Of a stretch of DNA of 49,883 bases, positions 8,101 to 16,086 are shown piece after piece; within the stretch, counting starts at the first letter, position 1; each line of letters begins with the position of its first letter. Source of the DNA: Elusimicrobiota bacterium (lineage in GTDB: Bacteria; Elusimicrobiota; Endomicrobiia; Endomicrobiales; JAPLKN01); contig JAPLKN010000029.1 in assembly GCA_026388075.1 (NCBI GenBank), positions 1 to 49,883 of the forward strand, read 5' to 3'. Position numbers and translations under genes: made by a program. Under the pieces are notes generated by a model. That model was not told the DNA's origin. It did no database searches and was given only the letters and a program-made list of their open reading frames with translations.

Positions 8101-11100
8101 TGTCGGGAAAATTAGGGCTTGAATTCGGCAAGCCTCTCACTGAACAGCAAATCGCACAGCTTGATAAGGACATAATATGGTACATAGAACGCGAGATAAA
8201 CGGGTTTATTGTCCTTGAACCGGTGATGTATTTATGCAAAGAAACTAGAGATAAACTCGGAATGGAAGGAAGCACAATACAGGCAAAGGACGAAGTGAAA
8301 CTTGCTTCGGGCGACACGCTAAGAAACACCGGCACGATCAAAGGAAATAATGTTGTAATCACCGCTAAAAATAACATAGAAAACATAGAAGGAAGAATAG
8401 AGGCGCAGACAAACGTAGCGTTATTGGCAGGCAATGACATAAAAAATATCGGCGGAGCAATAAAATCATCCAATGATATGTTTCTTAAAGCAGGCGGGAG
8501 CATAACGAGCGAGAACATCAAACGGCGCTTAGTCAGTTACGATGGCTGGAAAGACGAAATTGTGTCACAAGGCAGTATAGAAGCAGGCAGAAAAGGGATT
8601 TTTGAAGCGGCAAAAGATTTCGGCATATTGGGGGGCTCAAGCCTTATGACGGGCTCGGACATGGTAATTAATACCGGTGGAAACATAAATATAACCGCAG
8701 AAAGGCTTGATGAAAAGCATGATACTTACGAGGGTTTATCGGAAAAAACGCGGTATCTTTTGGCGGCAGTCGGCGCGGGCGGTAATTTGCTTATGCGCTC
8801 AGGCGGGGACACAAACGTCATTGGCGGGAACGTAACGTCAACTTGTGACCTGGTGTTGAACGCAGGCGGTAACGTGAACATAGAGTCGGTGCAGGAAAGG
8901 GATTACAGCTACAGTCGAACTGAAGATAAGGACTTCTGGGGCAACAGCTCTAGCGAAGTAAAAGAAAGTGAAACAACGAGAAACATTGCGAGCAAGCTGA
9001 ATTCAAACAGAAATTTAACTATAACTTCCGGCGGCAATACCAAAATAAAAGGAAGCGATGTTGAAGCTTTAGGTAATATCGGCATTGAAACTAAGGGCAA
9101 TCTTGCCATAGTGTCAGGGCAGGACACTTCAAGCAGTTATTCCAAAAAAGAAAGCAGTAATATCATAGACAAAAATAAAGAGGAAACGGGAAACCTCAGC
9201 ATAAAACAAATAGCCTCAAACATTAAAGCGGGCGGAAACATATCAACAAAATCGGGCAATAATACCACCATAATTGCTTCCAATGTTTTAACCGAAAGAG
9301 GCGACGTTACGCTGGATTCAGCAGGAAATATAAATATGCTTGCGGGTGAAAACGTTACCGTCAAAAGCCGCAATCAGGACGAATCGGGCAATTTTGGTTT
9401 AAGCGAAAGCGAGACCCGTGAACGTAGTTCTAAAACAACCCTTGAAGCGTCAAACACGATTTCTGGCAGAAACATAAATTTAAACGCCAATAAGGATTTT
9501 ACGACTGTTGCTTCTAATGTCGGAGCCGCAGGCGACGCCGAAATAGAAGCCGAAAACGTAAACATATTAGCTGGCAATGAAAAAGACGAATACAGCTACT
9601 ACCACCGCGAAAAGGACCTTGCCGACATAAACATTGGCGCATTATATGGCTACGGCTGGGAGATTGGTGACGGGAAAGCAACCGTTGAGCTTGCAAAGTT
9701 TAATGAACGGGAAAATTACAGCGGCCATTATGACGAAACCGCAAAAGGTTCGGCAATAAACATTGGCGGTAATTTAAAGGTAACCACGTCAAAAGACGTG
9801 AACATAATCGGTTCCGATGCGGCGGCAGACAGCGCGGACGTCAATGCAAAGGGAGACATTAAGGTTGCATCAGCCGAAGAAAAACATACCTCATATGAAG
9901 GCAACAAAGAAACAAAGATAACGGTTTCAGCGGGGATAGGGAATGCGTACGTAGATGCATACAATGCCGGCGATGCCTTAATCAAAGCCGGGGAAGAAGT
10001 AAAAAAAGCAAACGAAGCATTAAACGAAATGAAACGTTTGGAAAAAGAAGGCAAAGCGAGCAAAAGCGCAGTAGAGGATGCCGAGCTAAATCTTGCGATG
10101 GCAACAGCGAATTTGGCGCAGGCAACAACATCACTTACAAGCAGCGCGGCAAGTGCGGCGACAGCGGCAAGCACTAGCCTGGGAACAGGTCTTTACGCGG
10201 ACATGACAGTTGAAAGAAACGGAACGGAAACAAGAACGGACAAAACGGCGCTGACCAATCGCGGAAGCGCGATTGTCACGAATAATAACCTTAATTTGAA
10301 ATCCGGTAATGATATTAACCAGAAAGGGAGCGCGGTATCATCAATCAATGGTGATATAAGCTATGAAGCTGACGGAAATATCGCGATAGTATCAAGCGAA
10401 GACAAATACAATGAGAAGACAAACACAAAAGAAGTAAATGAAAGGGTAAGTTATGGCTCTAATGGTGTAAATGCTAATGTAAACAGCGCGGAAAGCGAAA
10501 GCAGGGCAAACAGCGTAACAAACAATAACAGCATTGTATCGGCAGGTGGAAACATAAATATTAAATCAGGGAATGAAACAAAGATTCGCGGCGGAAACAT
10601 AGAAGGCGAAAACATAGAAGTAGACGCGGATAAATTAATTGTTGAAAGCGTGCAGGACAGTTATTATTCAAATTCAAAAGGCGGAAATACCGGAATAGGC
10701 CTGGGCAAGAACAGTGTTAATGCAAGTTATGGTGATTCCAGCAGTAAGGTTGATATGCAATGGGTGAATAATCAAAGCGGGATAGTGTCAAAAGGAAAGC
10801 TTGACATAAAAGCAACCGATGAAACAACGGTAAAAGGAGCGGTTATAGGAAGTCAGACAGGCGATATGGCCCTTGCGACAGGGAAATTGACGACAGAAGA
10901 TATAGATGATAGAAATGTAAGTGAAGCGCGCGGATTGAATATAAATACGAATATCGGCAAGACCGGCGACAGGCAAAAAGACAGCAGGTTTCCAAACGGG
11001 AGCACTACAGTAGGGTTGAAGAATTCCGCGAATGAAAAGGAGCAAATTACAAAAGCAACGATAGGCGAAGGAACTGTCATCCTGAACGAAGCGAATGACC

Positions 11101-12560
11101 TTTCCGGCGTAAACCGCGATCTGTCAAATACGCAGGAAACGACAAAAGACCAGATAACAAGAGCGCTAGACGGCAATGTAACTGTTGATAACCGCGTCTT
11201 TACTGAAGCGGGCCGTGAAGCGATAGTGAAGGACTTCAAGGATCTCGGGAAAAATGTAAATCAAATAGGCAAAGGGTTAACAAACAATGTTGTCGTTCAG
11301 TCTGTAAAGAACGCTGTAACTGATAAAAAGACTAACATAATAGAAGCGGTTAAGGATTATGTCAGGGACGATAAGAAAATACAAGAAATCCAGGAAAGTA
11401 AAGAGCTGACAGATAAACTTAATGGATTGACGAATGAAAATGCCGAAGGCGTGCAAGACAGCCTGCAAAAAACAGCCGATATTTCGGGCAAAGACGGGGG
11501 CTTTGAGGGTAATGTTGAATTGTATAACAACAGCGATGAAACCAAAGGGTACTCTTACAGCAAAAACGGTGAAAATACTGTAGGGGTAAATACAAGAAAG
11601 ACAGATTTGACAAATAGCGGGGAAATAATCAATACTGTATTCCACGAGACAACGAATGCAGATAAACACTCGCAAAATAACGACAGAACAGCTCTAAACA
11701 GAGGCGATACAGCCGAAGCGATATGGGGTTTAAAGAATTTCGGTAATGAGAACACGAACACGTTGACGAACGAGGAATGGAATTCCCTGAACGGTAACAG
11801 CAGCGTACTGAGAACAGGGAATAATAATAGGATAATAAATTATTTTAATGCCGGAAATAAGCTGGGTTTGTTGAACGAAATGACGTTTGGTTTATTGAAC
11901 GAAGTGACGATATCATTGCCAGGGTCTACTAAATTTATAACAGAGCCACCACAAATTGATTTCGGACCGTTAGTAACGCCTGTAAGTGATATTATATCCA
12001 AACCGCTTATAACGCCGGTAGCCCAACCGGACCCGAATGGGGGCAAAGAGATAACCCCGATATCCGAGCCGGATACAAAACCGCTTATCACGCCTGTCCC
12101 AACGGGAGATGAACTTGGAACAAGCAAGCCTTATATGGAGTTGGGCGAGGTAAGGCAGACAACGCCGGAAGAAGCGAATAAACCATATACGGATAAAGGT
12201 TGGGTAGCGCCATATAAAGAAGGAACAAGCGTAACAGATAACAAAGTAATAGGGGAAGAAAAATATGTAAGGTTGCATGGTGAGGATAATCAGGCCAATG
12301 AATGGCTTGTGAAGGAAAGCGAAATTACAAGATCGGATGGGACACTTATGAGCCCGGAGGAAATAAAAAATATATTATCTCTTCCCAGCATACCCACGAA
12401 AATATCTGATGTAGCAGTGCCCGATGGCACTATGGTTCGTAAAGGGACCGCAGCAGGAGTTCCTGAATGGAATACTAAAGGTGGAGGGGAGCAGCATGAG
12501 ATACTTGATGTGGACGAAATAAAAGCAAGTTGGTTTACCAACGAAAGGGGACTAAAATGA
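5127..12560 (+). CDS. TpsA exoprotein: filamentous-haemagglutinin / CdiA-like toxin
   Basis: A 2477-residue secreted giant. A signal peptide covers residues 1-30. The TPS secretion domain (about 31-280) carries the conserved NPNL (98-101) and NPNGI (139-143) motifs recognised by TpsB. A long beta-helix stalk follows, built of haemagglutinin-type repeats (T-N-N-G, G-N-I-N-I, A-G-N-D-I patterns), interrupted near 1619-1680 by an Ala/Glu-rich coiled segment. A pre-toxin block (about 2110-2250; HETTN, LNRGDTAEAIWGLKNFGN) leads to a proline-rich linker with two KPLITPV units. The C-terminal domain (about 2350-2477; LSLPSIPTKISDV, GTMVRKGTAAG, GGGEQ, WFTNERGL) resembles, from memory, a toxin domain found at the C-termini of other haemagglutinin and polymorphic toxin proteins; its activity is unknown to me. 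Six G stand four bases before ATG. The stop overlaps the immunity ORF, as in cdiA-cdiI pairs. Confidence 0.92.
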   Translation: MNRKEVLLRKVTAVATAVFFVVAQMPLQAAGITADGQTNTTIDVTSNGTPMVNIAQPNAQGLSHNTYSDFNVDPNNLVINNSNHLTGVSQTGGYVVGNPNLIGKTEANVVLNEVTSNRISNLNGYIEMYGKAADFILANPNGIAVAGAGFINTPRATLVTGTPNIVNGMVSDFALSPTGAISITGRDVPGLTNLGLDTQSVDLATLVSRVITVSGGIYGKNVHLLSGNDKYSYQTNTVSSTGQPLVPLNTQFGVDSSALGGMYAGRITIVANEAGFGVRTAGDLVSDVDDISITSKGGIEYSKAYARRNLTVQSVNGDVANADYSFAGNDISISGKNVASKYMNASNNISVRSENNTTYGTAEAKNVTVNAGNAITNTSATTALESITLKGKDIEAKELTSGLDLSLIAENSFTNHGNTLSYGDASITAKSLILDPSYKFTAHKNLNLTTETFDNESTFLAGQNITMNATEMTNRGSIQAYGNVLIDGTDIENKTSGHLYAGETLSLTATGSITNNGIAEGDSTDVSATVITNNGKINALTGTLSVSGNTIANNTGAEMNSNGTMNLTAANTLINNGKITSEGDLNLTADTLVSNNLLLSGDDINMNVRDAVNNSEIAAYNNININAAGNVTNNGTGLLLANNNLNISANNLTNSPNGYIYSGNDSLFRISGTLYNNQGLIYAERNMIMRGQGDETSKMAVLTNNAGEISAKTGDLTINANTINNLSIDNCAVPPGSFTVYQTGGPQYPPDPNIAGTGEPAPRTYSVYSNVYAIKQGKILAGNNITMNAGTVRNRSSIVAAQNGLNIYAGTVYNERPAFYVTYTYEEGMSPTTALLYSNTPAAMSGRTVNIQASLICIDAPNTNTGTIPQIRGGTDKQIEQIINTGILQPLIVNGISINPGPGFKLAKPDAGYLFQNNNRFLNEYEFTGSDYFIKRMGFNPNTGTKFLGDAVYEQKIIQDSIIAATGNHYLYDGIVNMNQQMEVLYDNAVSMSGKLGLEFGKPLTEQQIAQLDKDIIWYIEREINGFIVLEPVMYLCKETRDKLGMEGSTIQAKDEVKLASGDTLRNTGTIKGNNVVITAKNNIENIEGRIEAQTNVALLAGNDIKNIGGAIKSSNDMFLKAGGSITSENIKRRLVSYDGWKDEIVSQGSIEAGRKGIFEAAKDFGILGGSSLMTGSDMVINTGGNINITAERLDEKHDTYEGLSEKTRYLLAAVGAGGNLLMRSGGDTNVIGGNVTSTCDLVLNAGGNVNIESVQERDYSYSRTEDKDFWGNSSSEVKESETTRNIASKLNSNRNLTITSGGNTKIKGSDVEALGNIGIETKGNLAIVSGQDTSSSYSKKESSNIIDKNKEETGNLSIKQIASNIKAGGNISTKSGNNTTIIASNVLTERGDVTLDSAGNINMLAGENVTVKSRNQDESGNFGLSESETRERSSKTTLEASNTISGRNINLNANKDFTTVASNVGAAGDAEIEAENVNILAGNEKDEYSYYHREKDLADINIGALYGYGWEIGDGKATVELAKFNERENYSGHYDETAKGSAINIGGNLKVTTSKDVNIIGSDAAADSADVNAKGDIKVASAEEKHTSYEGNKETKITVSAGIGNAYVDAYNAGDALIKAGEEVKKANEALNEMKRLEKEGKASKSAVEDAELNLAMATANLAQATTSLTSSAASAATAASTSLGTGLYADMTVERNGTETRTDKTALTNRGSAIVTNNNLNLKSGNDINQKGSAVSSINGDISYEADGNIAIVSSEDKYNEKTNTKEVNERVSYGSNGVNANVNSAESESRANSVTNNNSIVSAGGNINIKSGNETKIRGGNIEGENIEVDADKLIVESVQDSYYSNSKGGNTGIGLGKNSVNASYGDSSSKVDMQWVNNQSGIVSKGKLDIKATDETTVKGAVIGSQTGDMALATGKLTTEDIDDRNVSEARGLNINTNIGKTGDRQKDSRFPNGSTTVGLKNSANEKEQITKATIGEGTVILNEANDLSGVNRDLSNTQETTKDQITRALDGNVTVDNRVFTEAGREAIVKDFKDLGKNVNQIGKGLTNNVVVQSVKNAVTDKKTNIIEAVKDYVRDDKKIQEIQESKELTDKLNGLTNENAEGVQDSLQKTADISGKDGGFEGNVELYNNSDETKGYSYSKNGENTVGVNTRKTDLTNSGEIINTVFHETTNADKHSQNNDRTALNRGDTAEAIWGLKNFGNENTNTLTNEEWNSLNGNSSVLRTGNNNRIINYFNAGNKLGLLNEMTFGLLNEVTISLPGSTKFITEPPQIDFGPLVTPVSDIISKPLITPVAQPDPNGGKEITPISEPDTKPLITPVPTGDELGTSKPYMELGEVRQTTPEEANKPYTDKGWVAPYKEGTSVTDNKVIGEEKYVRLHGEDNQANEWLVKESEITRSDGTLMSPEEIKNILSLPSIPTKISDVAVPDGTMVRKGTAAGVPEWNTKGGGEQHEILDVDEIKASWFTNERGLK

Positions 12561-12934
12561 TTGATTACGGATCAAATGTATTAAAAATAAATGGCAAAAG
12601 ATTAGAATTGATGCAACTTCCTGCTGTTGTTAGCAAAATACTTTTACCGACAGATGATATGGTTGTAGTGCGTTACAGCGTAGCCGATGTTAAGGAGAAA
12701 TTTGATGCAAAATATCGCAACGTATTCGCCGTAAACATGCAGGGCGAAGTATTATGGCAAATTGAACCGTCACCATTTGAACAGAAAATTCCTCCTGATG
12801 GGCATATACAGCGTTACGCTTTTCAGAATTTGTGGCTCACCGAAGATGGAAAATTGATGGTTGATAGCCATGGCATTCAATTTGAGGTAGATGCTAAAAC
12901 AGGAAAACTTAGCAAGGGCGAATTGGCAAAATAG
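12557..12934 (+). CDS. Putative immunity protein for the TpsA C-terminal toxin
   Basis: A 125-residue ORF whose ATG overlaps the tpsA stop as ATGA; GAAAGGGG six bases upstream supports this start over the longer frame from 12530. No signal peptide or membrane segment is present, as expected for a cytoplasmic immunity protein. It contains YRNVFAVNMQGEVLWQIE and MVDSHGIQFEVDAKTGKL, a beta-rich pattern I recall from small proteins paired with polymorphic toxins, but I cannot name the family. The role rests on position: it is directly translationally coupled to the toxin-encoding 3' end and is followed by an intrinsic terminator. Confidence 0.75.
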   Translation: MIDYGSNVLKINGKRLELMQLPAVVSKILLPTDDMVVVRYSVADVKEKFDAKYRNVFAVNMQGEVLWQIEPSPFEQKIPPDGHIQRYAFQNLWLTEDGKLMVDSHGIQFEVDAKTGKLSKGELAK

Positions 12935-12971
12935 ATAAAAAGTACATTGTTGAATTGCCAGAGAGCAAATT

Positions 12972-13018
12972 AATAACCTTCACTGCAAATGCTTGCGGCG
13001 AAGGTTATTTTATTTTTT
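12972..13018 (+). terminator. Intrinsic terminator after the immunity gene
   Basis: AATAACCTTC (12972-12981) and GAAGGTTATT (13000-13009) make a perfect 10-bp stem, followed by TTATTTTTT. It closes the tpsB-tpsA-immunity transcript and separates it from the orphan modules. Confidence 0.8.
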
Positions 13019-13036
13019 GATAACATATCAACCTAA

Positions 13037-13823
13037 TCCGCCAAAGGCGTACAAGACAGCCTGCAAGAAACAGCCAATATTTCGGGCAAAGACGTCGGCT
13101 TTGAGGGCAATGTTGAATTGTATAACAACAGCGATAAAACTAAAGGGTATTCCTATAGTAACAACGGCGAAAACACCGTTGGGGTAAACACAAAGACTAC
13201 AGATTTGACAAATAGCGGGGAAATAATCAATACTGTATTCCACGAGACAACAAACTTCGACAGGCACACGAAAAACGAGCAAACGGCGTTAAACAGAGGT
13301 GACACCGCTGAAGCTATATGGGGTTTAAAGAATTTCGGGAATGAGAATACGAACAAGCTGACAAAAGCGGAGTGGAATTCGCTGAATGGAAATAGCAGTA
13401 TACTGAGAACAGGGAATATTGATGCGATAATAAATTACGTGAATGCCGGGAATAAGCTGGGTTTGTTGAACGAAATGACGATATCGCGGAACAGAAAGTG
13501 TTCAAAACAAATCAAAGGAGACAACGAATAAACCGGAGAAAGTTGTTCTTGGACATCATCCAGAGTATGTTAATCTTGCTGATAAATCAGGTGCTAAAAA
13601 ATTTAATATCCCAGAAAAAGTGTGGGAAAGGATGAGTCAGGAACAAAGATGGGAAGCAAACAAAAAATTCCTTGATAGGGCGATCAATCGAGGTGACGAA
13701 ATAATATTAGCAACTCCTGCAAAAAGTGCTAGGCCAAACAGTTATTTTGAAAAGGAAATACAGTATTTGTCGAGTAAAGGTTATGTGACAAATGCTGATG
13801 GAACGAAAATGATAAGGAGATAA
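13037..13823 (+). pseudogene. Orphan tpsA C-terminal module 1 (pre-toxin plus toxin, frameshifted)
   Basis: Starting just after an in-frame TAA at 13034, the frame encodes a near copy of tpsA residues about 2107-2255 (KGVQDSLQETANISGKD; NTVFHETTNFDRHTKNEQTA; AIWGLKNFGNENTN) without a start codon. After NAGNKLGLLNEMTIS near 13485 the reading frame changes. The second frame gives a different toxin domain: VVLGHHPEYVNLADKSGAKK, NIPEKVWERMSQEQRW, FLDRAINRGDEIILATP, ending at 13823. From memory this domain is common at the C-termini of Rhs and haemagglutinin polymorphic toxins. A startless module joined to its own immunity gene is the form of an orphan cdiA-CT cassette. Recombination through the shared pre-toxin block could put it on the tpsA stalk, once the frameshift is resolved. 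Confidence 0.8.
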
Positions 13824-13827
13824 TAGA

Positions 13828-14220
13828 ATGAACTTCTTCGAAGAAACACGAGAGGAATTTAAGTGGTTGTACGAGAAATACAAATTGGATGAAATTGAAA
13901 AATCAGAAAGTCCTCGTGAATTTGGAAATGCAGTCATCGTTCTTAAATTAGGCAATATTCGGATGAGAGTTATAAAAGATAGAGGTCAAATATTTGTTGA
14001 TTTTTGTAGCCCCTTCCAAAAAAATAAATACTTTGACATATGTCAGCTAGTTACATTTATACATAGAAATGACAAAAAAAAGGGGGTATTATATAAATAT
14101 CCTGAGATAGGAACATCCCAAGAAGAACAATTTAAAAATATTAATTACATTCTTCAGGCCAATATGGACTTAATAATCCCGTTGTTGAATGATAAAGAAG
14201 TTTTAAATAATTTTGGATGA
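13828..14220 (+). CDS. Putative immunity protein of orphan module 1
   Basis: A 130-residue ORF that starts five bases after the orphan toxin stop, with AAGGAGA nine bases before ATG 13828. The protein is intact and soluble, acidic at the N-terminus (MNFFEETREEFKWLYEKY), with FVDFCSPFQKNKYFDI and a helical C-terminus. I do not recognise the family. The tight link to the toxin-domain 3' end is the evidence for an immunity role. It has no visible promoter of its own; the terminator at 12972-13018 lies between it and the main operon, so how it is expressed is unclear. Confidence 0.65.
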   Translation: MNFFEETREEFKWLYEKYKLDEIEKSESPREFGNAVIVLKLGNIRMRVIKDRGQIFVDFCSPFQKNKYFDICQLVTFIHRNDKKKGVLYKYPEIGTSQEEQFKNINYILQANMDLIIPLLNDKEVLNNFG

Positions 14221-14278
14221 ATGACTTTCCCCCGTTGAATCCGAGGGAATAGGGGACGGAGTAAGGTAATAAGGTTAA

Positions 14279-14426
14279 TTGACAAAATAGAATAAAGCAG
14301 ATATGGGACGTAGTTAGATAATACGATATTCATTATTACACTTCTTCTTTTGTCAACTTTTATTCCGTTGTTAATTTCCCAATATCTAATCTTCTAACTA
14401 CGTCCCTCTTTCACGTCCCTCTTTCA
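14279..14426. repeat. Interlaced inverted repeats between orphan modules
   Basis: TTGACAAAA (14279-14287) is complementary to TTTTGTCAA (14348-14356), and GGGACGTAGTTAGA (14305-14318) to TCTAACTACGTCCC (14393-14406). The arms alternate (A B A' B'). A 13-base unit, CGTCCCTCTTTCA, is then repeated in tandem at 14401-14426. GGGGACG and GGGACGTAGTTAG words of this type often accompany REP-associated transposases. The element lies exactly at the junction where orphan module 2 loses its 5' part. Confidence 0.6.
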
Positions 14427-14429
14427 CGT

Positions 14430-14639
14430 ATAAAATTTGATACGTTGCAAGTTGTTGATGATTTACGAATTCCAAACGGAAAGTGGGGTACCGCTGATCA
14501 TTTAGAACCATTAGTTAAGGATATGACAAATTGGGGAGGTAAAGGAGAAGGTACTCAAGCTGTTACAAATCAAAGAATAGTAATAGATGAAATTAAAAAC
14601 ATTAATAAAAATGAGGTGTTGTATGAAAAAAGTAAATGA
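14430..14639 (+). pseudogene. Orphan toxin fragment 2 (C-terminal end of a polymorphic toxin)
   Basis: The frame reads IKFDTLQVVDDLRIPNGKWG, then TADHLEPLVKDMTNWGGKGE and on to NEVLYEKSK and a TGA at 14637-14639. It has no credible start (only TTG 14445, without a ribosome binding site), and the sequence before it is the repeat at 14279-14426. The DHLEPLV...MTNWGGKGEGTQ pattern looks like the C-terminal tip of a toxin domain, but I cannot name its activity. The reading frame overlaps the next ORF by 17 bases, the arrangement of toxin/immunity pairs. It is a remnant too short to be active by itself. Confidence 0.6.
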
Positions 14640-14835
14640 AAATATTGAAGTTTTGAAAACTGGTCTTAATAGATCACTTACCGAAGGAAAAGGCATATGG
14701 AAGGCCGAATATATAGAAAAATTGGATTTAAATTTTGATGATATTTTGCCTATTCTTAAAGAATGGGAAAAAAAAGGACACATAAAAATTAATCTAAAAT
14801 TAAAACAAATACAAGTGATTAATTTAATTGAATGA
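14623..14835 (+). CDS. Putative immunity protein of orphan fragment 2
   Basis: A 70-residue ORF beginning with MKKVNENIEVLKTGLNRSLT. ATG 14623 is preceded by GAGGTG at a spacing of about four bases, which favours it over the upstream ATG 14587. The protein is small, charged and soluble, with helical LDLNFDDILPILKEWEKKGH followed by a terminal strand. Overlap with the toxin fragment supports an immunity role; no family was recognised. It may be kept as protection against siblings that still carry the full toxin. Confidence 0.55.
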   Translation: MKKVNENIEVLKTGLNRSLTEGKGIWKAEYIEKLDLNFDDILPILKEWEKKGHIKINLKLKQIQVINLIE

Positions 14836-15043
14836 AAGACAACGGGGTCAGGCCTAAACCTTAGAAACTAATTGATACAAGTCCTATCAAATTGAGTCAG
14901 GTTTTTACTTTTAAAACAGTTCGATACAAGTTCGATGTCTGGCTTATCTAACTCCACTAACTTGACGGGACAAAATTGAATTAGTAAACTTTTTTAAATT
15001 TCAAGGAGATTGAGAGCTTTTTTGGGAAAAGGAGAATAATAAA

Positions 15044-15809
15044 ATGCCTGTAAAATTAAGGAGTTTGTTGCTAATTTTTAGTTGCATGGTGTTTCTCTCA
15101 TCGTGGGCTAAGGCCGAAAGAAATAATCTGGTATTTTGGAGCAGCCTAAATTCAATTGACATGAAAGGTATGAATACAATGATTGATGTTTTTGCTGACT
15201 CATGGAAAGGATATAATGCAGTGGAGTATTTTAGGTCAATAAAGAAAATTACATCTGCAACATCATTAGGTATTGAAGGCACGTACGATATTAACAATAA
15301 ATATGCTGTAGGTGGGCGCATTGGACTAATAGTAGCAGGGCCGGGAGAAGTAATTTACGAAGGTGACACTTATACACAAAGTACTGTGGGAGCCGATACT
15401 TATACTTATTCCCGAAATGAGCGAAAAAATCGTAAATTTTATGCTACTTTACTCCCTATTCGGTCAAATCAATTATGAAGACTCAACCAAAATTGTGAAT
15501 AAAATTAATGGGGTTACGCAATCTGCTACTTCGGGCTATGATTCATATATAGTTCCTCTATATGATACCGCTATTGCATTGGAAGCAGGATTAGGATGTG
15601 TGCGTAAAATTGCCCAGTCAGTATCCGTGGGGTTTGATGTTGGATATAGAATAATGTCAGCTAAAATGAAAGTCTCACAAGATGTTGATACTGATGGCGA
15701 CGGTGACATAGATATCAAGAAAGGTACAGTTGCAACACATAATGGTGAAGAATTAAAATTTGATTTCAGCGGAACGACCTTGCAATTATCCCTGATAGTT
15801 AGTTTTTAA
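15044..15809 (+). pseudogene. Outer-membrane beta-barrel protein, frameshifted
   Basis: AAAAGGAG before ATG 15044 and a signal peptide (LLLIFSCMVFLSSWAKA) mark the start. The first frame gives barrel-like strands (SLGIEGTYDINNKYAVGGRI) and ends at 15478. A second frame, open from about 15363, continues with SLFGQINYEDS, LEAGLGCVRKIAQSVSVGFD and a final strand TTLQLSLIVSF ending in phenylalanine, as in outer-membrane barrels. The frames meet around 15440-15465, so one or two bases are missing or extra there. The second half includes a DTDGDGDID segment resembling a calcium loop. Read together it would be about 255 residues. No specific function can be given. A sequencing or assembly error is possible. 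Confidence 0.7.
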
Positions 15810-15819
15810 GAGAAAATCC

Positions 15820-15921
15820 GTGTCAGGCTACCCTGTAGTTTTCAGGAAAAACTAAACATCGGGGCAAGTAACTCACGTGACTTATTGAAATACGATAGAA
15901 TTAGTAAGAGAAGCCCGACAC
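15820..15921. other. Structured intergenic element closed by a 10-base stem
   Basis: GTGTCAGGCT (15820-15829) and AGCCCGACAC (15912-15921) pair with one mismatch. Inside, TAGTTTT (15836-15842) pairs with AAAACTA (15848-15854), and a CACGTG-centred partial palindrome follows. A further hairpin (TAAAAGCA/TGCTTTTA, 15940-15961) lies just outside. No coding potential is seen. It could be a decayed REP/transposon relic or a small structured RNA. Confidence 0.4.
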
Positions 15922-15972
15922 CGTTTCACCGTTGGGAAGTAAAAGCAAATAACTGCTTTTAAAGAATAACTT

Positions 15973-16033
15973 AAACACCTCTGGAAAAATTCTTCGATTC
16001 TTATCGGGATATTTTCAGGGGTGTTTTTATTTT
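15973..16033 (+). terminator. Terminator-like repeat, copy 2
   Basis: ACACCTCTGgAAAA (15975-15988) pairs with TTTTCAGGGGTGT (16012-16024) and is followed by a T-rich tract. It is the second copy of the unit at 3125-3185. Here it could end the transcript of the broken barrel gene before the M23 peptidase gene. Confidence 0.65.
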
Positions 16034-16086
16034 GAATGCATACTATTCTGGTAAAAGATCTCCAAAAGTTGTAAAATGTGAGTGTT

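Noticed and set aside
5490-12541. Many minus-strand open frames of 60-150 codons inside tpsA
   Set aside because: They have no ribosome binding sites, overlap one another and mirror the repeat structure and codon bias of tpsA. They are shadows of the plus-strand gene.
12530-12556. Earlier start of the immunity gene
   Set aside because: ATG 12557 has GAAAGGGG at correct spacing and the typical ATGA overlap with tpsA. The upstream start has neither.
12993-13187. Open frame of 64 codons after the immunity gene
   Set aside because: It starts within the terminator stem and then runs out of frame over the duplicated pre-toxin DNA.
14401-14426. CRISPR-like tandem repeat
   Set aside because: Only two adjacent 13-base units without spacers and no cas gene are present.
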